A stretch of 9,302 nucleotides of DNA from Lachnospiraceae bacterium (GTDB lineage: Bacteria; Bacillota_A; Clostridia; Lachnospirales; Lachnospiraceae): the NCBI GenBank assembly GCA_017416055.1, contig JAFQDI010000084.1, positions 1 to 9,302 on the forward strand. Direction: 5' to 3'. Within the stretch, counting starts at the first letter, position 1. Every line of letters begins with the position of its first letter. Position numbers and translations under genes: made by a program. The notes below the pieces were generated by a model. The model saw nothing but the letters and a program-made list of their open reading frames with translations, was not told the origin of the DNA and made no database searches. Positions 1 through 6,771 of this stretch are shown in pieces.

Positions 1-341
1 ATATACTCTCCCTCGCGTCCGGAGTCGGTACAAACGTAGATCGTCTCGACATCCGGGCGGTTCAGAAGCCCTTTCACAATATTAAACTGCTTTTCTGCGG
101 AAGGGATCACTTCGTATCTGAACTGTTCCGGAATAAACGGCAAGGTGGACAAGTCCCAACGTTTCAATCTGGGATCATATACCTCCGGATAACTCATGGT
201 AATCAAATGTCCAAAACACCAGGTCACGATCGAATCGCCGGATTCCAGATATCCATCATGTTTTCCGCTATTCAGTTTCAGTGCGGCGGCAAACTCTCTG
301 GCCACACTGGGTTTCTCTGCAATATACAGCGATTTTCCCAT
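1..341 (-). CDS. topB: Type IA DNA topoisomerase (topoisomerase III-like), N-terminal part, truncated by window edge
   Basis: Only the first 113 codons are in the window; the gene continues past position 1. It encodes the Toprim domain of a type IA topoisomerase, which cuts and passes single DNA strands to relax or decatenate DNA. The protein opens MGKSLYIAEKPSVAREF, where EKPSVA carries the catalytic Glu9 of Toprim. At residues 105-113 it reads TDSGREGEY, the metal-binding Toprim motif in the DxGREGE form often seen in Firmicutes topoisomerase III proteins rather than DxDREGE. The ATG is preceded by AAGGAG (352-357) with a 10-nt spacer, which supports this start. It lies 111 nt after the NYN gene, and I see no convincing promoter in that gap, so it may be the third gene of the HAD-NYN operon. 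The cleavage tyrosine and later domains are not visible, so topB versus another type IA paralogue cannot be settled. Confidence 0.9.
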   Translation of the reverse strand, partial: MGKSLYIAEKPSVAREFAAALKLNSGKHDGYLESGDSIVTWCFGHLITMSYPEVYDPRLKRWDLSTLPFIPEQFRYEVIPSAEKQFNIVKGLLNRPDVETIYVCTDSGREGEY

Positions 342-452
342 GTAACTTTAACTCCTTAAGGACTTGTAAACACAATAGCCGTAAAAGAAGCGAGCAAAGC
401 TTTTCTTTTCGCCCGCCTCTAAACGATCACTCTTCTCTGTGCATTCAATCGC

Positions 453-1229
453 CTACTCTTCACACACATATAAACCGTCTTTTGCCAGTTTTTCCCATTC
501 TACGGACAGTACCGCAATTCGTCTTCCCCGGCTGTAACGCTGCTCACGAAGCAGATATCCTTCGTCGACCAAAAATTGCATTCCATCCTTTACTTCCTCC
601 TCGGGAAGCTCTTCCAATTCTGCTACCGTCTGCACAGTCTTCATAAAGGTAACCCATGAACGCCCTTTTCTTCTGGTGTTCAATCGATCCAAATTGCGAA
701 GAATCGCCTGAATGCTCTGTGCTCTCTTTTGTTCTGCTGTGGGAAATTCAATACAGGCACTGGCCTCATCTTTCAATTTCTTGCTGGTTGCACCCTCAAC
801 ACCGTGAACGATGACTTCTCTTCCGCATTCATTGATCAAAAAGTTTACAACTGAAGTAAAATGTCCGTCTCCGGTAAATAAAATGTAGGTATCAATTTTA
901 CGGTTGTGCATACTATAGCGGTAAATGTAATCCAACATTATAAAATCGGTAAAATCTTTTTTGTATTTGGTTCCGCTGTTCTGTGTCTCAATAATATGCT
1001 GTGTCACAGAGCGGATCTGCTCCAACTCATACCTTAACGAACCCGAAAAATCTCCGAAAAAAACCACATCGACTACATCATACTGCTGCTTGATCATCTG
1101 ATACCATACTTTAACATCCGGCTTTTGTCCGTAAAGCTTCTGCATGGAAATGCACCAATGTTCGAAATCCACAAAAGCTGCAGCACGCTTCTTTCTCCCA
1201 TGAAACAAGCGATGCAAAATACTGCTCAT
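453..1229 (-). CDS. NYN-domain protein (LabA/DUF88-like), putative RNase with C-terminal winged-helix-like region
   Basis: The 258-residue protein has a NYN (PIN-like) nuclease fold at about residues 15-165. Candidate metal-binding acids are Asp21 (FVDFEHW), Asp95 and Asp100 (KKDFTDFIMLD), and Asp121 in FTGDGHF. That last motif corresponds to SGDSDF of other family members, so the final acid is replaced by His123. NYN proteins are generally RNases acting on structured or stable RNAs; the substrate here is unknown. After a basic linker (QKRAQSIQAIL..RRKGR, about 167-190), residues 190-250 look like a small winged helix ending in a basic beta-wing (RYSRGRR), plausibly for nucleic acid binding. 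The ATG overlaps the HAD stop codon as ATGA (1226-1229). A full AGGAGGTGA ribosome site lies at 1239-1247 with a 9-nt spacer, so translation is probably efficient and coupled. Nuclease activity is inferred from the fold only. Confidence 0.85.
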   Translation of the reverse strand: MSSILHRLFHGRKKRAAAFVDFEHWCISMQKLYGQKPDVKVWYQMIKQQYDVVDVVFFGDFSGSLRYELEQIRSVTQHIIETQNSGTKYKKDFTDFIMLDYIYRYSMHNRKIDTYILFTGDGHFTSVVNFLINECGREVIVHGVEGATSKKLKDEASACIEFPTAEQKRAQSIQAILRNLDRLNTRRKGRSWVTFMKTVQTVAELEELPEEEVKDGMQFLVDEGYLLREQRYSRGRRIAVLSVEWEKLAKDGLYVCEE

Positions 1230-1891
1230 TCTCTCTCCTCACCTCCTAACGCAATGGAAATAATCTCTGTGGGAGAGGAAACGATCATATCTGCATGTGC
1301 TTCACAAAGCTCCTTCTCGTCGCGGAACCCCCAGAGCACTCCGATGGAATAAATTCCGGCACGTTTTCCGGTTTCCATATCAACCGCGGTGTCTCCGATA
1401 TACAGACACTCATCCGGACCAACACCCAACTCAGCGAGTGTCTCCAATACGGCTTGCGGGTTTGGCTTCAGCGGTACGCCTGCGCGTCCGCCTCTGCATC
1501 GCTCGATCAAATCTCCAAACAATTTCTCGCTGATTTTGCACGCAGTAGATTCCGGTTTGTTGGAAACAATGGCCGTCCGTATCCCGGCGCGTTTCAACTC
1601 ACGAAGCATCGGCAAGATTCCATCATATGGTTCGGTCAGATACAGAAAATTGCTGTCGTAGGTGGAATTATAATACGTGCGAACCCGGTCATAAAGCTCA
1701 TCCGGCGCGCCAACCTCATCCATCATCCGGCGCACAAGAACACTGGCACCGTCTCCCACCATGAGTTTATACTTCTCTTTATCGATGGTGGGCAGACCGA
1801 AGTGGTCCAAGGCTGCATTTGCAAAATAGGCTATCGTCGTGAGCGTATCCGCAACTGTACCATCCATATCAAAAATACATGCTTTGATCAT
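1226..1891 (-). CDS. HAD-superfamily hydrolase, phosphoglycolate phosphatase-like (Gph/PGP type)
   Basis: This is a 221-residue cytosolic phosphatase of HAD subfamily IA. All four HAD motifs are visible: motif I FDMDGT with nucleophile Asp8 and acid/base Asp10; motif II IVSNK (Ser110); motif III Lys142 in LKPNP; motif IV YIGDTAVD with Asp167 and Asp171. The helical cap lies between about residues 15 and 85. Family members hydrolyse small phosphoesters such as 2-phosphoglycolate or pyrophosphate, but the true substrate cannot be read from the sequence. I place the start at 1891 (MIKACIFDMDGT). It has a GAGGTGA ribosome site just upstream and gives the normal HAD N-terminus. The in-frame ATG at 1912 has no ribosome site and lies about where transcription should begin from the promoter at 1918-1946. 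The gene is the first of a probable operon and overlaps the NYN gene by 4 nt. Confidence 0.9.
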   Translation of the reverse strand: MIKACIFDMDGTVADTLTTIAYFANAALDHFGLPTIDKEKYKLMVGDGASVLVRRMMDEVGAPDELYDRVRTYYNSTYDSNFLYLTEPYDGILPMLRELKRAGIRTAIVSNKPESTACKISEKLFGDLIERCRGGRAGVPLKPNPQAVLETLAELGVGPDECLYIGDTAVDMETGKRAGIYSIGVLWGFRDEKELCEAHADMIVSSPTEIISIALGGEERE

Positions 1892-1917
1892 TGATGTCAC
1901 CTCTCTCGTCATCTTCT

Positions 1918-1946
1918 ATTTTGCACGATTTTTCTCATTGTGTCAA
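1918..1946 (-). promoter_or_regulatory. Predicted sigma-A promoter for the HAD-NYN(-topB) operon
   Basis: On the minus strand a perfect -35 TTGACA (1946-1941) is followed by a 17-nt spacer and a -10 CAAAAT (1923-1918, 4 of 6 matches). Transcription would start near 1911, giving a leader of about 20 nt before the ATG at 1891. This is a match to consensus only. Confidence 0.65.
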
Positions 1947-2022
1947 GGTAAGATTTTGTCTCGACTAACCGAGAGAAATTTTCTTTCGCTTACTCATAAT
2001 GTCACTTCTTTTAAACGTAATA

Positions 2023-2054
2023 CAGGAGCCATCACTTTATTGTGATGACTCCTG
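2023..2054 (-). terminator. Hairpin after leuS, probable weak intrinsic terminator
   Basis: Twenty bases beyond the leuS stop there is an inverted repeat: CAGGAG and CATCAC pair with GTGATG and CTCCTG around a 6-nt loop, with one mismatch (2029/2048). On the minus strand it is followed by TATTACGTTTAAAAG, a poor T-tract, so termination may be partial. Its place between leuS and the next promoter supports a terminator role. Confidence 0.5.
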
Positions 2055-2073
2055 CTCTATTGATAACAAAACA

Positions 2074-4491
2074 TTATTTTACTACGATGTTGATGATCTT
2101 GCCCTTGACATAAATCTCCTTTACGATCGTCTTTCCGGCAATTGCATTCTGTACGGAAGGAACCTCCTTCGCCTTTGCGATCGCGGATACACTCTCCTCA
2201 TCAACTGCAATCTCCACGGTTCCCTTTACCTTGCCGTTTACCTGAACACCGATAACTACGGTATCTTCCTTGATCGCCTCGGGATCGTATGCCGGCCACT
2301 GCTCGTAAGCGATGGTATCCTCGTGACCGAGAATTTGCCAGATCTCCTCGCCTGCGTGAGGGCAGATACAGGAGAACATCTTGATAAAGCCTTCTGCGTA
2401 CTCTCTCGCACACTTTCCGGTCTTGTAGCAAGCGTTCACAAAAATCATCATCTGGCTGATGGCAGTATTGAAGCCGAGCTGTTCAAAGTCATCCGTCACC
2501 TTCTTCACGGTCTGATGGTAGATCTTCTTCAACGTCTCATCGCCGTCAACGATGTTTTCCTCGTTGGTAAAGAATGCCCATACACGGTTGATGAAGCGTC
2601 TTGCGCCGTCAACACCGGTGGGATTCCAGGGCTTGGACACCTCCAGCGGTCCCATGAACATCTCATAGAGTCTTAAGGTATCTGCGCCATAATCTCTCAC
2701 GACATCGCTGGGGTTAACCACGAACTCAGGGAAACGCTTGCCCATCTTAATGCCGTTGGCACCCAGGATCAGTCCCTGGTGAACCAACTTCTGGAATGGC
2801 TCTTTCACGGGAGACAGACCCTTGTCGTAGAGGTAACGGTTCCAGATACGGGAGTACATCAGATGACCTACCGCATGCTCAGGTCCGCCGATATAGAGGT
2901 CAACCGGCAGCCAGTGCTTTAAGAGTTCCTGATCTGCAAATTCCTTGTCATTGTGAGGATCGATATAGCGCATGAAATACCAGCTGGATCCGGCACTTCC
3001 GGGCATGGTGGAGGTCTCACGAAGACCCTTCACGCCGTTCTGATCATACTGCTTCCACTCGGTCGCATTCTCCAAAGGAGCCTTTCCGTTTTTGCCCTTA
3101 TAATCTTCCAGTTCGGGCAGGATCAACGGCAGTTCCTCGTCAGAAAGAACATGGATGCCGTCCTCGGTGTGAACTACCGGTACCGGCTCGCCCCAATAGC
3201 GCTGTCTCGCGAAAATCCACTCACGGAAGTGATAGTTTACGGTCTTGCGGGCAACACCTTTCTTCACTAATTTATCGGTAATGGCTTCCTTCGCTTCCTC
3301 GACGGTCAATCCGGCAAACTCCTCAGAATTGATGAGCCGACAGCCCTTTCCGAGATAATCATGCTTCTCAAAAGCACACTCGCTCACATCTCTGCCCTCA
3401 ATTACCTGAATCATGGGGATGTTGTGAACAATCGCGTACTCAAAGTCTCTCTGATCGTGGGAGGGAACGGCCATTACCGCACCGGTTCCGTAGCTGGCCA
3501 GAACGAAGTCACCGATGAACAGGGGAACTTTCTTGCCGTTCACGGGATTGATCGCATACAAGCCCTTCAACATGCAGCCAGACTTAGTCTTGTTCAGTTC
3601 GGTACGGTCCATATCGTTCTTTTTCAGAGTCTCATTGATATAGGCCTGCACTTCCTCGGGATTCTGCACTCTGGGCATCAGATCCTTTACAATCTGTCCG
3701 TCGGGAGCCAGTACCATGAAGGTAATACCGTAAATCGTCTCAATACAGGTGGTATAGATGGAGAAGTTTCCTCCACCTACGATTTCAAAATCAACCTCAA
3801 CACCCTCGGACTTGCCGATCCAGTGTCTCTGAATGTCTTTGGTGGACTCCGGCCAGTCGATCTCATTTAGACCTTCAAGGAGCTTCTCTGCGAACGCAGG
3901 CTGATTGATGACCCACTGCTTCATATTCTTGCGGATAACAGGATAACCGCCGCGCTCACTCTTTCCGTCGATAACTTCGTCGTTGGAGAGAACGGTTCCC
4001 AACTCCTCACACCAGTTTACCGGCATGTCCACATACTTTGCGTAGCCGTCCAGATAGAGCTGCTTAAAAATCCACTGGGTCCACTTGTAGAACTCCGGAT
4101 CGCTGGTTGCAATCATCTTGGACCAGTCGTAGTCAAAGCCAAGCTCCCTAAGCTGCTGGGAGAAAGTCTCAATATTCATCTGAGTGAATCCGTTGGGATG
4201 ATTTCCGGTGCTCACCGCATACTGCTCTGCGGGCAGGCCAAAGGAATCGTAGCCCATGGGATGCAGTACATTGTAGCCCTGCATACGCTTCATACGGGAC
4301 ATAATATCGGTCGCAGTATATCCTTCCGGATAGCCTGCGTGGAGACCTACGCCCGACGGATAGGGAAACATATCCAGCGCGTAATACTTCGGCTTAGAGA
4401 AGTCCCAAACATCGGTCTTGAACGTCTCATTCTCAGCCCAATAGTTCTGCCATTTTTTTTCAATTTCTCTGGGGTTGTAAATCTTTTCCAT
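2074..4491 (-). CDS. leuS: Leucine--tRNA ligase (class I, zinc-less clostridial form)
   Basis: The 805-residue cytosolic enzyme attaches leucine to tRNA-Leu. The catalytic Rossmann core starts at PYPSGVGLHAGYPEG (44-58), where HAGY (51-54) stands for the class I HIGH motif. The KMSKS loop is KMGKR (582-586). The CP1 editing domain lies at about 225-415. It keeps the T-rich Thr247, Thr248 and Thr252 but reads TTCIET instead of the usual TTRPDT, and it keeps the editing aspartate Asp346 in AVPSHDQRD. The zinc-knuckle region reads DGKSERGGYPV (175-185), so its cysteines are missing, as in some other bacterial LeuRS. The anticodon-binding helices (about 650-735) and C-terminal domain (745-805) are present. 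Length is somewhat below the E. coli enzyme (about 860). The start is preceded by GTGAGGT (4503-4497) with 5 nt spacing. Expression is controlled by its own promoter and a T-box leader. Function is very secure. Confidence 0.98.
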   Translation of the reverse strand: MEKIYNPREIEKKWQNYWAENETFKTDVWDFSKPKYYALDMFPYPSGVGLHAGYPEGYTATDIMSRMKRMQGYNVLHPMGYDSFGLPAEQYAVSTGNHPNGFTQMNIETFSQQLRELGFDYDWSKMIATSDPEFYKWTQWIFKQLYLDGYAKYVDMPVNWCEELGTVLSNDEVIDGKSERGGYPVIRKNMKQWVINQPAFAEKLLEGLNEIDWPESTKDIQRHWIGKSEGVEVDFEIVGGGNFSIYTTCIETIYGITFMVLAPDGQIVKDLMPRVQNPEEVQAYINETLKKNDMDRTELNKTKSGCMLKGLYAINPVNGKKVPLFIGDFVLASYGTGAVMAVPSHDQRDFEYAIVHNIPMIQVIEGRDVSECAFEKHDYLGKGCRLINSEEFAGLTVEEAKEAITDKLVKKGVARKTVNYHFREWIFARQRYWGEPVPVVHTEDGIHVLSDEELPLILPELEDYKGKNGKAPLENATEWKQYDQNGVKGLRETSTMPGSAGSSWYFMRYIDPHNDKEFADQELLKHWLPVDLYIGGPEHAVGHLMYSRIWNRYLYDKGLSPVKEPFQKLVHQGLILGANGIKMGKRFPEFVVNPSDVVRDYGADTLRLYEMFMGPLEVSKPWNPTGVDGARRFINRVWAFFTNEENIVDGDETLKKIYHQTVKKVTDDFEQLGFNTAISQMMIFVNACYKTGKCAREYAEGFIKMFSCICPHAGEEIWQILGHEDTIAYEQWPAYDPEAIKEDTVVIGVQVNGKVKGTVEIAVDEESVSAIAKAKEVPSVQNAIAGKTIVKEIYVKGKIINIVVK

Positions 4492-4532
4492 GCTTTACCT
4501 CACATTCTGTATCCGCAGTGGGGGAATAGAAT

Positions 4533-4584
4533 TGATAAGTCTTACGGATTGTTCCGTGCTAACGCACTTCCACAATCCTTATCA
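4533..4584 (-). other. Imperfect RNA hairpin in the leuS leader, downstream of the T-box terminator
   Basis: The minus-strand RNA can fold as TGATAAG/CTTATCA (7 bp), GATTGT/ACAATC (6 bp) and GTGC/GCAC closed by a GTTA loop. An inner loop (GGAA/GGA) and a 7-nt bulge (4546-4540) interrupt the stem. It sits between the terminator and the leuS ribosome site and is not part of the canonical T-box. It has no T-tract of its own on this strand, so it is not a second terminator. Role unknown; a processing or stability element is possible. Confidence 0.55.
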
Positions 4585-4586
4585 CG

Positions 4587-4624
4587 AAAAAAGTCCTTTC
4601 GTCTCACCTAAGAGACGAAAGGAC
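4587..4624 (-). terminator. T-box-controlled intrinsic terminator upstream of leuS
   Basis: A perfect 13-bp stem (4624-4612 with 4605-4593; 5' arm GTCCTTTCGTCTC) with a 6-nt loop is followed by six Ts on the minus strand (4592-4587). The 5' arm is the stretch that would be taken up by the alternative antiterminator with the T-box sequence. With no terminator after the MATE gene, this stem probably also ends MATE transcripts. Confidence 0.93.
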
Positions 4625-4832
4625 GATCCTCACGCGGTACCACTCTTATTCAGGAATACTCCTGCACTCTGGATTCTATAACGGGAATTCCCGCCGAGAC
4701 CTACTAAATATCTCGTTCGGCCACGGAGCTCGCAGATCAGTTCAAAGTGTTCCGGGTTATCTCACACCAACCGATAACTCTCTGATGCCGAAGGGCACTT
4801 CTACTACTTCCGGTCAAAGCTTTTTTTAACTG
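4587..4832 (-). promoter_or_regulatory. T-box riboswitch leader of leuS (leucine-specific, CUG specifier)
   Basis: This tRNA-sensing leader reads through when uncharged tRNA-Leu accumulates. Stem I shows the AGTA element of the S-turn (within 4801-4810) and a helix AAGTG/CACTT (4800-4796 with 4749-4745). It also has the AGAGA bulge (4783-4779) and an apical hairpin GTTATC/GATAAC (4778-4756) whose loop contains GGTTGGTG. The 3' side of the specifier loop reads GAACTGA (4743-4737). The codon CTG at 4740-4738 is Leu, matching the downstream gene; the nearby CTT is buried in the helix. The conserved T-box sequence AGAGTGGTACCGCG lies at 4646-4633, followed by the terminator stem at 4624-4593. Together with the promoter and the hairpin at 4533-4584, this accounts for the 372-nt gap between the MATE gene and leuS. 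No small gene is supported there. Confidence 0.93.
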
Positions 4833-4838
4833 ACTACT

Positions 4839-4867
4839 ATCCTACCCTTTTCTTTCGAAAATGTCAA
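4839..4867 (-). promoter_or_regulatory. Predicted sigma-A promoter for the leuS T-box transcript
   Basis: A perfect -35 TTGACA (4867-4862), a 17-nt spacer and a -10 TAGGAT (4844-4839, 4 of 6) lie directly upstream of stem I. The TGA stop codon of the MATE gene (4866-4864) is embedded in the -35 box. Transcription would start near 4832. Confidence 0.7.
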
Positions 4868-6237
4868 ATGAATTTTTTCATGAATTTGGACTTTTGATAA
4901 TCAATCGTCATGAATGTCGTACATAATAGCCATCCGGCCGGATACGACAAGGCAATGGGGACGACAGTATTGGAAATGTGATTTGCCATCACATACAAAT
5001 AGATCTGGCGGAAGCCAACAAATGACAGCAACATGATCACCATCGGTGTGGTAGAATCTCCCGCTCCCCGCAGCACTCCGCCGTAAATTTGATTCATGCA
5101 ACAGAGTATGTAGAAAGGCGAAAGCCAGTAAATAAATAACTGTCCGTAAGCGATGATGTCCGGTTCCTGATTAAAAAACATCACCATTTGCGGTGCAAAG
5201 ATCAGCACCGGAATCATCAGAATTAATGTGGATGTACAGGCAATCAGCATCGCCGTGCTGACTCCTTTCTTCGCCCGTGTCACATTTTTGTTGCCCAGAT
5301 TTTGTCCCACAAAAGTAGTCGCTGCCAATGAAACTGACTGCATAGGTAGCAGAATGATCTGATCAATCTTTGCATATGCCGTCCAGCCTCCCATGGCCGC
5401 CGTCCCGAAATAATTAATGTATGACTGCACAAAAATATTGGAAAACGAGGTCACTGCCATCTGTAAAGCTGCAGGCAAACCGATCTTAATAATTCGAAAC
5501 AGGATATCCTTGTTGATACAAAACTTCTTAATTGATAGCTTTACACAACTGTTGGTACGAATTAACACAAGAATGACCAACAAAGCAGAACCGCCCTGCG
5601 CCACAATCGTAGCAATCGCTACTCCGGCCACACCCAGATCAAAGACCAGAACCAGCACCAAATCCAGTACGGTATTGACAACCGCTGAGAAAGCCAAAAA
5701 ATAGGATGGCCGTTTGGAATCTCCCACAGAACGAAGAATACCGGAGCCAACATTGTAGATCATCAACCCCATTACCCCGGCAAAATAAATTGTCAGGTAA
5801 ATGGTAGCTTCATCCCACACATCCGCAGGCGTTTTCATCATTAACAGCATCGACGGCACCATGAGAATCCCCACAATGGTAAATACAACTCCAAATATGA
5901 AGGTCATTAGCAGCGCCGTATGAACCGTCTTCTCCACTTCTTCATATTTTTTTGCACCGTAGTACTGAGAGATCAACACACCTGCACCGGTGGAAAAGCC
6001 CAAAAAGAAACCAACCAGCAAATTAATAATCGGCCCTACTGTTCCAACGGCTGAGAACGCCTCTCCACTGACAAAATTACCCACTACCCAGGTATCTACC
6101 ATATTGTACAGAAGCTGAAGGATATTTCCAAACAACAGAGGAAGAGAAAAGCGAAGCAAATGTCCCAATATGCTTCCCTCGGTCATATCAATGTCGTGCT
6201 TCACGCCATTCCCTGTATGTTTAACTGCTACATTCAT
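4864..6237 (-). CDS. MATE-family multidrug/cation efflux transporter
   Basis: The 457-residue polytopic membrane protein has the normal MATE length and two homologous halves of six predicted helices. Family hallmarks are the N-terminal MTEGSI..LLRFSLPLL stretch (18-35), NMVDTWVVG (45-53), and the paired loop motifs GILRSVGDSKRP (166-177) and GVLRGAGDSTTP (387-398) at equivalent positions in each half. MATE proteins export organic cations, drugs or metabolites in exchange for Na+ or H+; substrate and coupling ion cannot be told from sequence, and a flippase-like role is possible for distant members. The ATG at 6237 is preceded by AGGGG (6251-6247) with a 9-nt spacer. The gene is a single transcription unit with its own promoter at 6290-6317. 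It has no terminator before the leuS promoter, so readthrough into the leuS T-box is expected. Family assignment is secure. Confidence 0.93.
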   Translation of the reverse strand: MNVAVKHTGNGVKHDIDMTEGSILGHLLRFSLPLLFGNILQLLYNMVDTWVVGNFVSGEAFSAVGTVGPIINLLVGFFLGFSTGAGVLISQYYGAKKYEEVEKTVHTALLMTFIFGVVFTIVGILMVPSMLLMMKTPADVWDEATIYLTIYFAGVMGLMIYNVGSGILRSVGDSKRPSYFLAFSAVVNTVLDLVLVLVFDLGVAGVAIATIVAQGGSALLVILVLIRTNSCVKLSIKKFCINKDILFRIIKIGLPAALQMAVTSFSNIFVQSYINYFGTAAMGGWTAYAKIDQIILLPMQSVSLAATTFVGQNLGNKNVTRAKKGVSTAMLIACTSTLILMIPVLIFAPQMVMFFNQEPDIIAYGQLFIYWLSPFYILCCMNQIYGGVLRGAGDSTTPMVIMLLSFVGFRQIYLYVMANHISNTVVPIALSYPAGWLLCTTFMTIDYQKSKFMKKFI

Positions 6238-6289
6238 CTCGCCATTCCCCTCTTCTCATTTGCACGTCTAAACTCAATTTTCAGAAACA

Positions 6290-6317
6290 AGTATACTACT
6301 CCGGATAAAAATGTCAA
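6290..6317 (-). promoter_or_regulatory. Predicted sigma-A promoter for the MATE gene
   Basis: A perfect -35 TTGACA (6317-6312), a 16-nt spacer and a near-consensus -10 TATACT (6295-6290) lie between the opp-operon terminator and the MATE start. The predicted leader is about 45 nt. I saw no clear operator repeat in it. Confidence 0.7.
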
Positions 6318-6336
6318 CAACTACATTGAATGAAGC

Positions 6337-6372
6337 AAAAAAAGGCACGACAGAAGTTATCCGTCATGCCTT
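6337..6372 (-). terminator. Intrinsic terminator of the opp operon
   Basis: On the minus strand AAGGCATGACGGA pairs with TCTGTCGTGCCTT across a 5-nt loop (6359-6355) and is followed by seven Ts (6343-6337). Two positions are G-T wobbles in the minus-strand RNA but would be A-C mismatches in a plus-strand RNA, which fits a terminator read in the minus direction. It begins 10 nt after the stop codon of the DUF3899-like gene. Confidence 0.88.
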
Positions 6373-6382
6373 TTCTTTTGTT

Positions 6383-6769
6383 TTAAATCGTCGGGGCGAA
6401 CCCGCTCAATACATAAGACACCAGTAAGAATATCACACCAACAATCATGTAAGGTGTGTATGTCTTTTCTCTTCCGGCCTGCTTTTTCTGTTTTACCATG
6501 GTATATTCATAAAGATCTTTGTATTTTCGCTCTGTGCGGAAACTGGAAAATGCATATCCAAACATATTGAAAGCTCCCAAGGAGGTCACCAACATCAACA
6601 ACCCGTACAAAACGGAAACCGAACCCGCTACACTGAACGCATCAATATACGCCAATATACGGTCAAAGCCTTTCAGAAATAATACCAATAGTACCAGCAA
6701 AACATTCAGCCCAAATGCGATACCATAATGAATCGGGGAATGAAACACATATTCTCTTAGAAATTTCAT
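6383..6769 (-). CDS. Small three-helix membrane protein, DUF3899-like
   Basis: The 128-residue protein has predicted membrane helices at about 14-33, 44-66 and 107-124. A basic cytoplasmic-looking loop (residues 78-103, rich in Lys and Arg) lies between helices 2 and 3. The GAFNMFGYAFSSFR stretch (65-78) and overall layout resemble the DUF3899 family of Firmicutes membrane proteins, which has no known function to my knowledge; that match is from memory of the pattern. The gene starts 2 nt after the oppF stop codon and has only a weak ribosome site (TAAGG next to the ATG), so translation is probably coupled to oppF. It is the last gene before the operon terminator. Its place suggests a job linked to the peptide importer, such as an accessory membrane subunit, but this rests on context alone. 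Confidence 0.8.
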   Translation of the reverse strand: MKFLREYVFHSPIHYGIAFGLNVLLVLLVLFLKGFDRILAYIDAFSVAGSVSVLYGLLMLVTSLGAFNMFGYAFSSFRTERKYKDLYEYTMVKQKKQAGREKTYTPYMIVGVIFLLVSYVLSGFAPTI

Positions 6770-6771
6770 CC

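Noticed and set aside
342..452. Possible promoter or terminator between the NYN gene and topB
   Set aside because: A short stem around GCTTTGCTCGC with a TTCTTTT tail and a TATTGT box are visible, but the pairing is short and no suitable -35 box is present; the evidence is too weak to call either.
281..646. Plus-strand open frame across the topB/NYN junction
   Set aside because: It overlaps two well-supported minus-strand genes, lacks a ribosome site and has no family resemblance.
1950..1980. Small inverted repeat TCTCG/CGAGA between leuS and the HAD promoter
   Set aside because: The stem is only 5 bp with no clear T-tract; it is not distinguishable from chance.
1999..2676. 225-codon plus-strand open frame opposite leuS
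   Set aside because: It is antisense to the conserved leuS C-terminal region and has low-complexity, non-domain composition; it is a shadow of the real gene.
4490..4681. Possible short peptide gene in the leuS leader
   Set aside because: The open frame is on the plus strand across the T-box and terminator; these conserved RNA elements explain the sequence, and no minus-strand leader peptide with a ribosome site was found.
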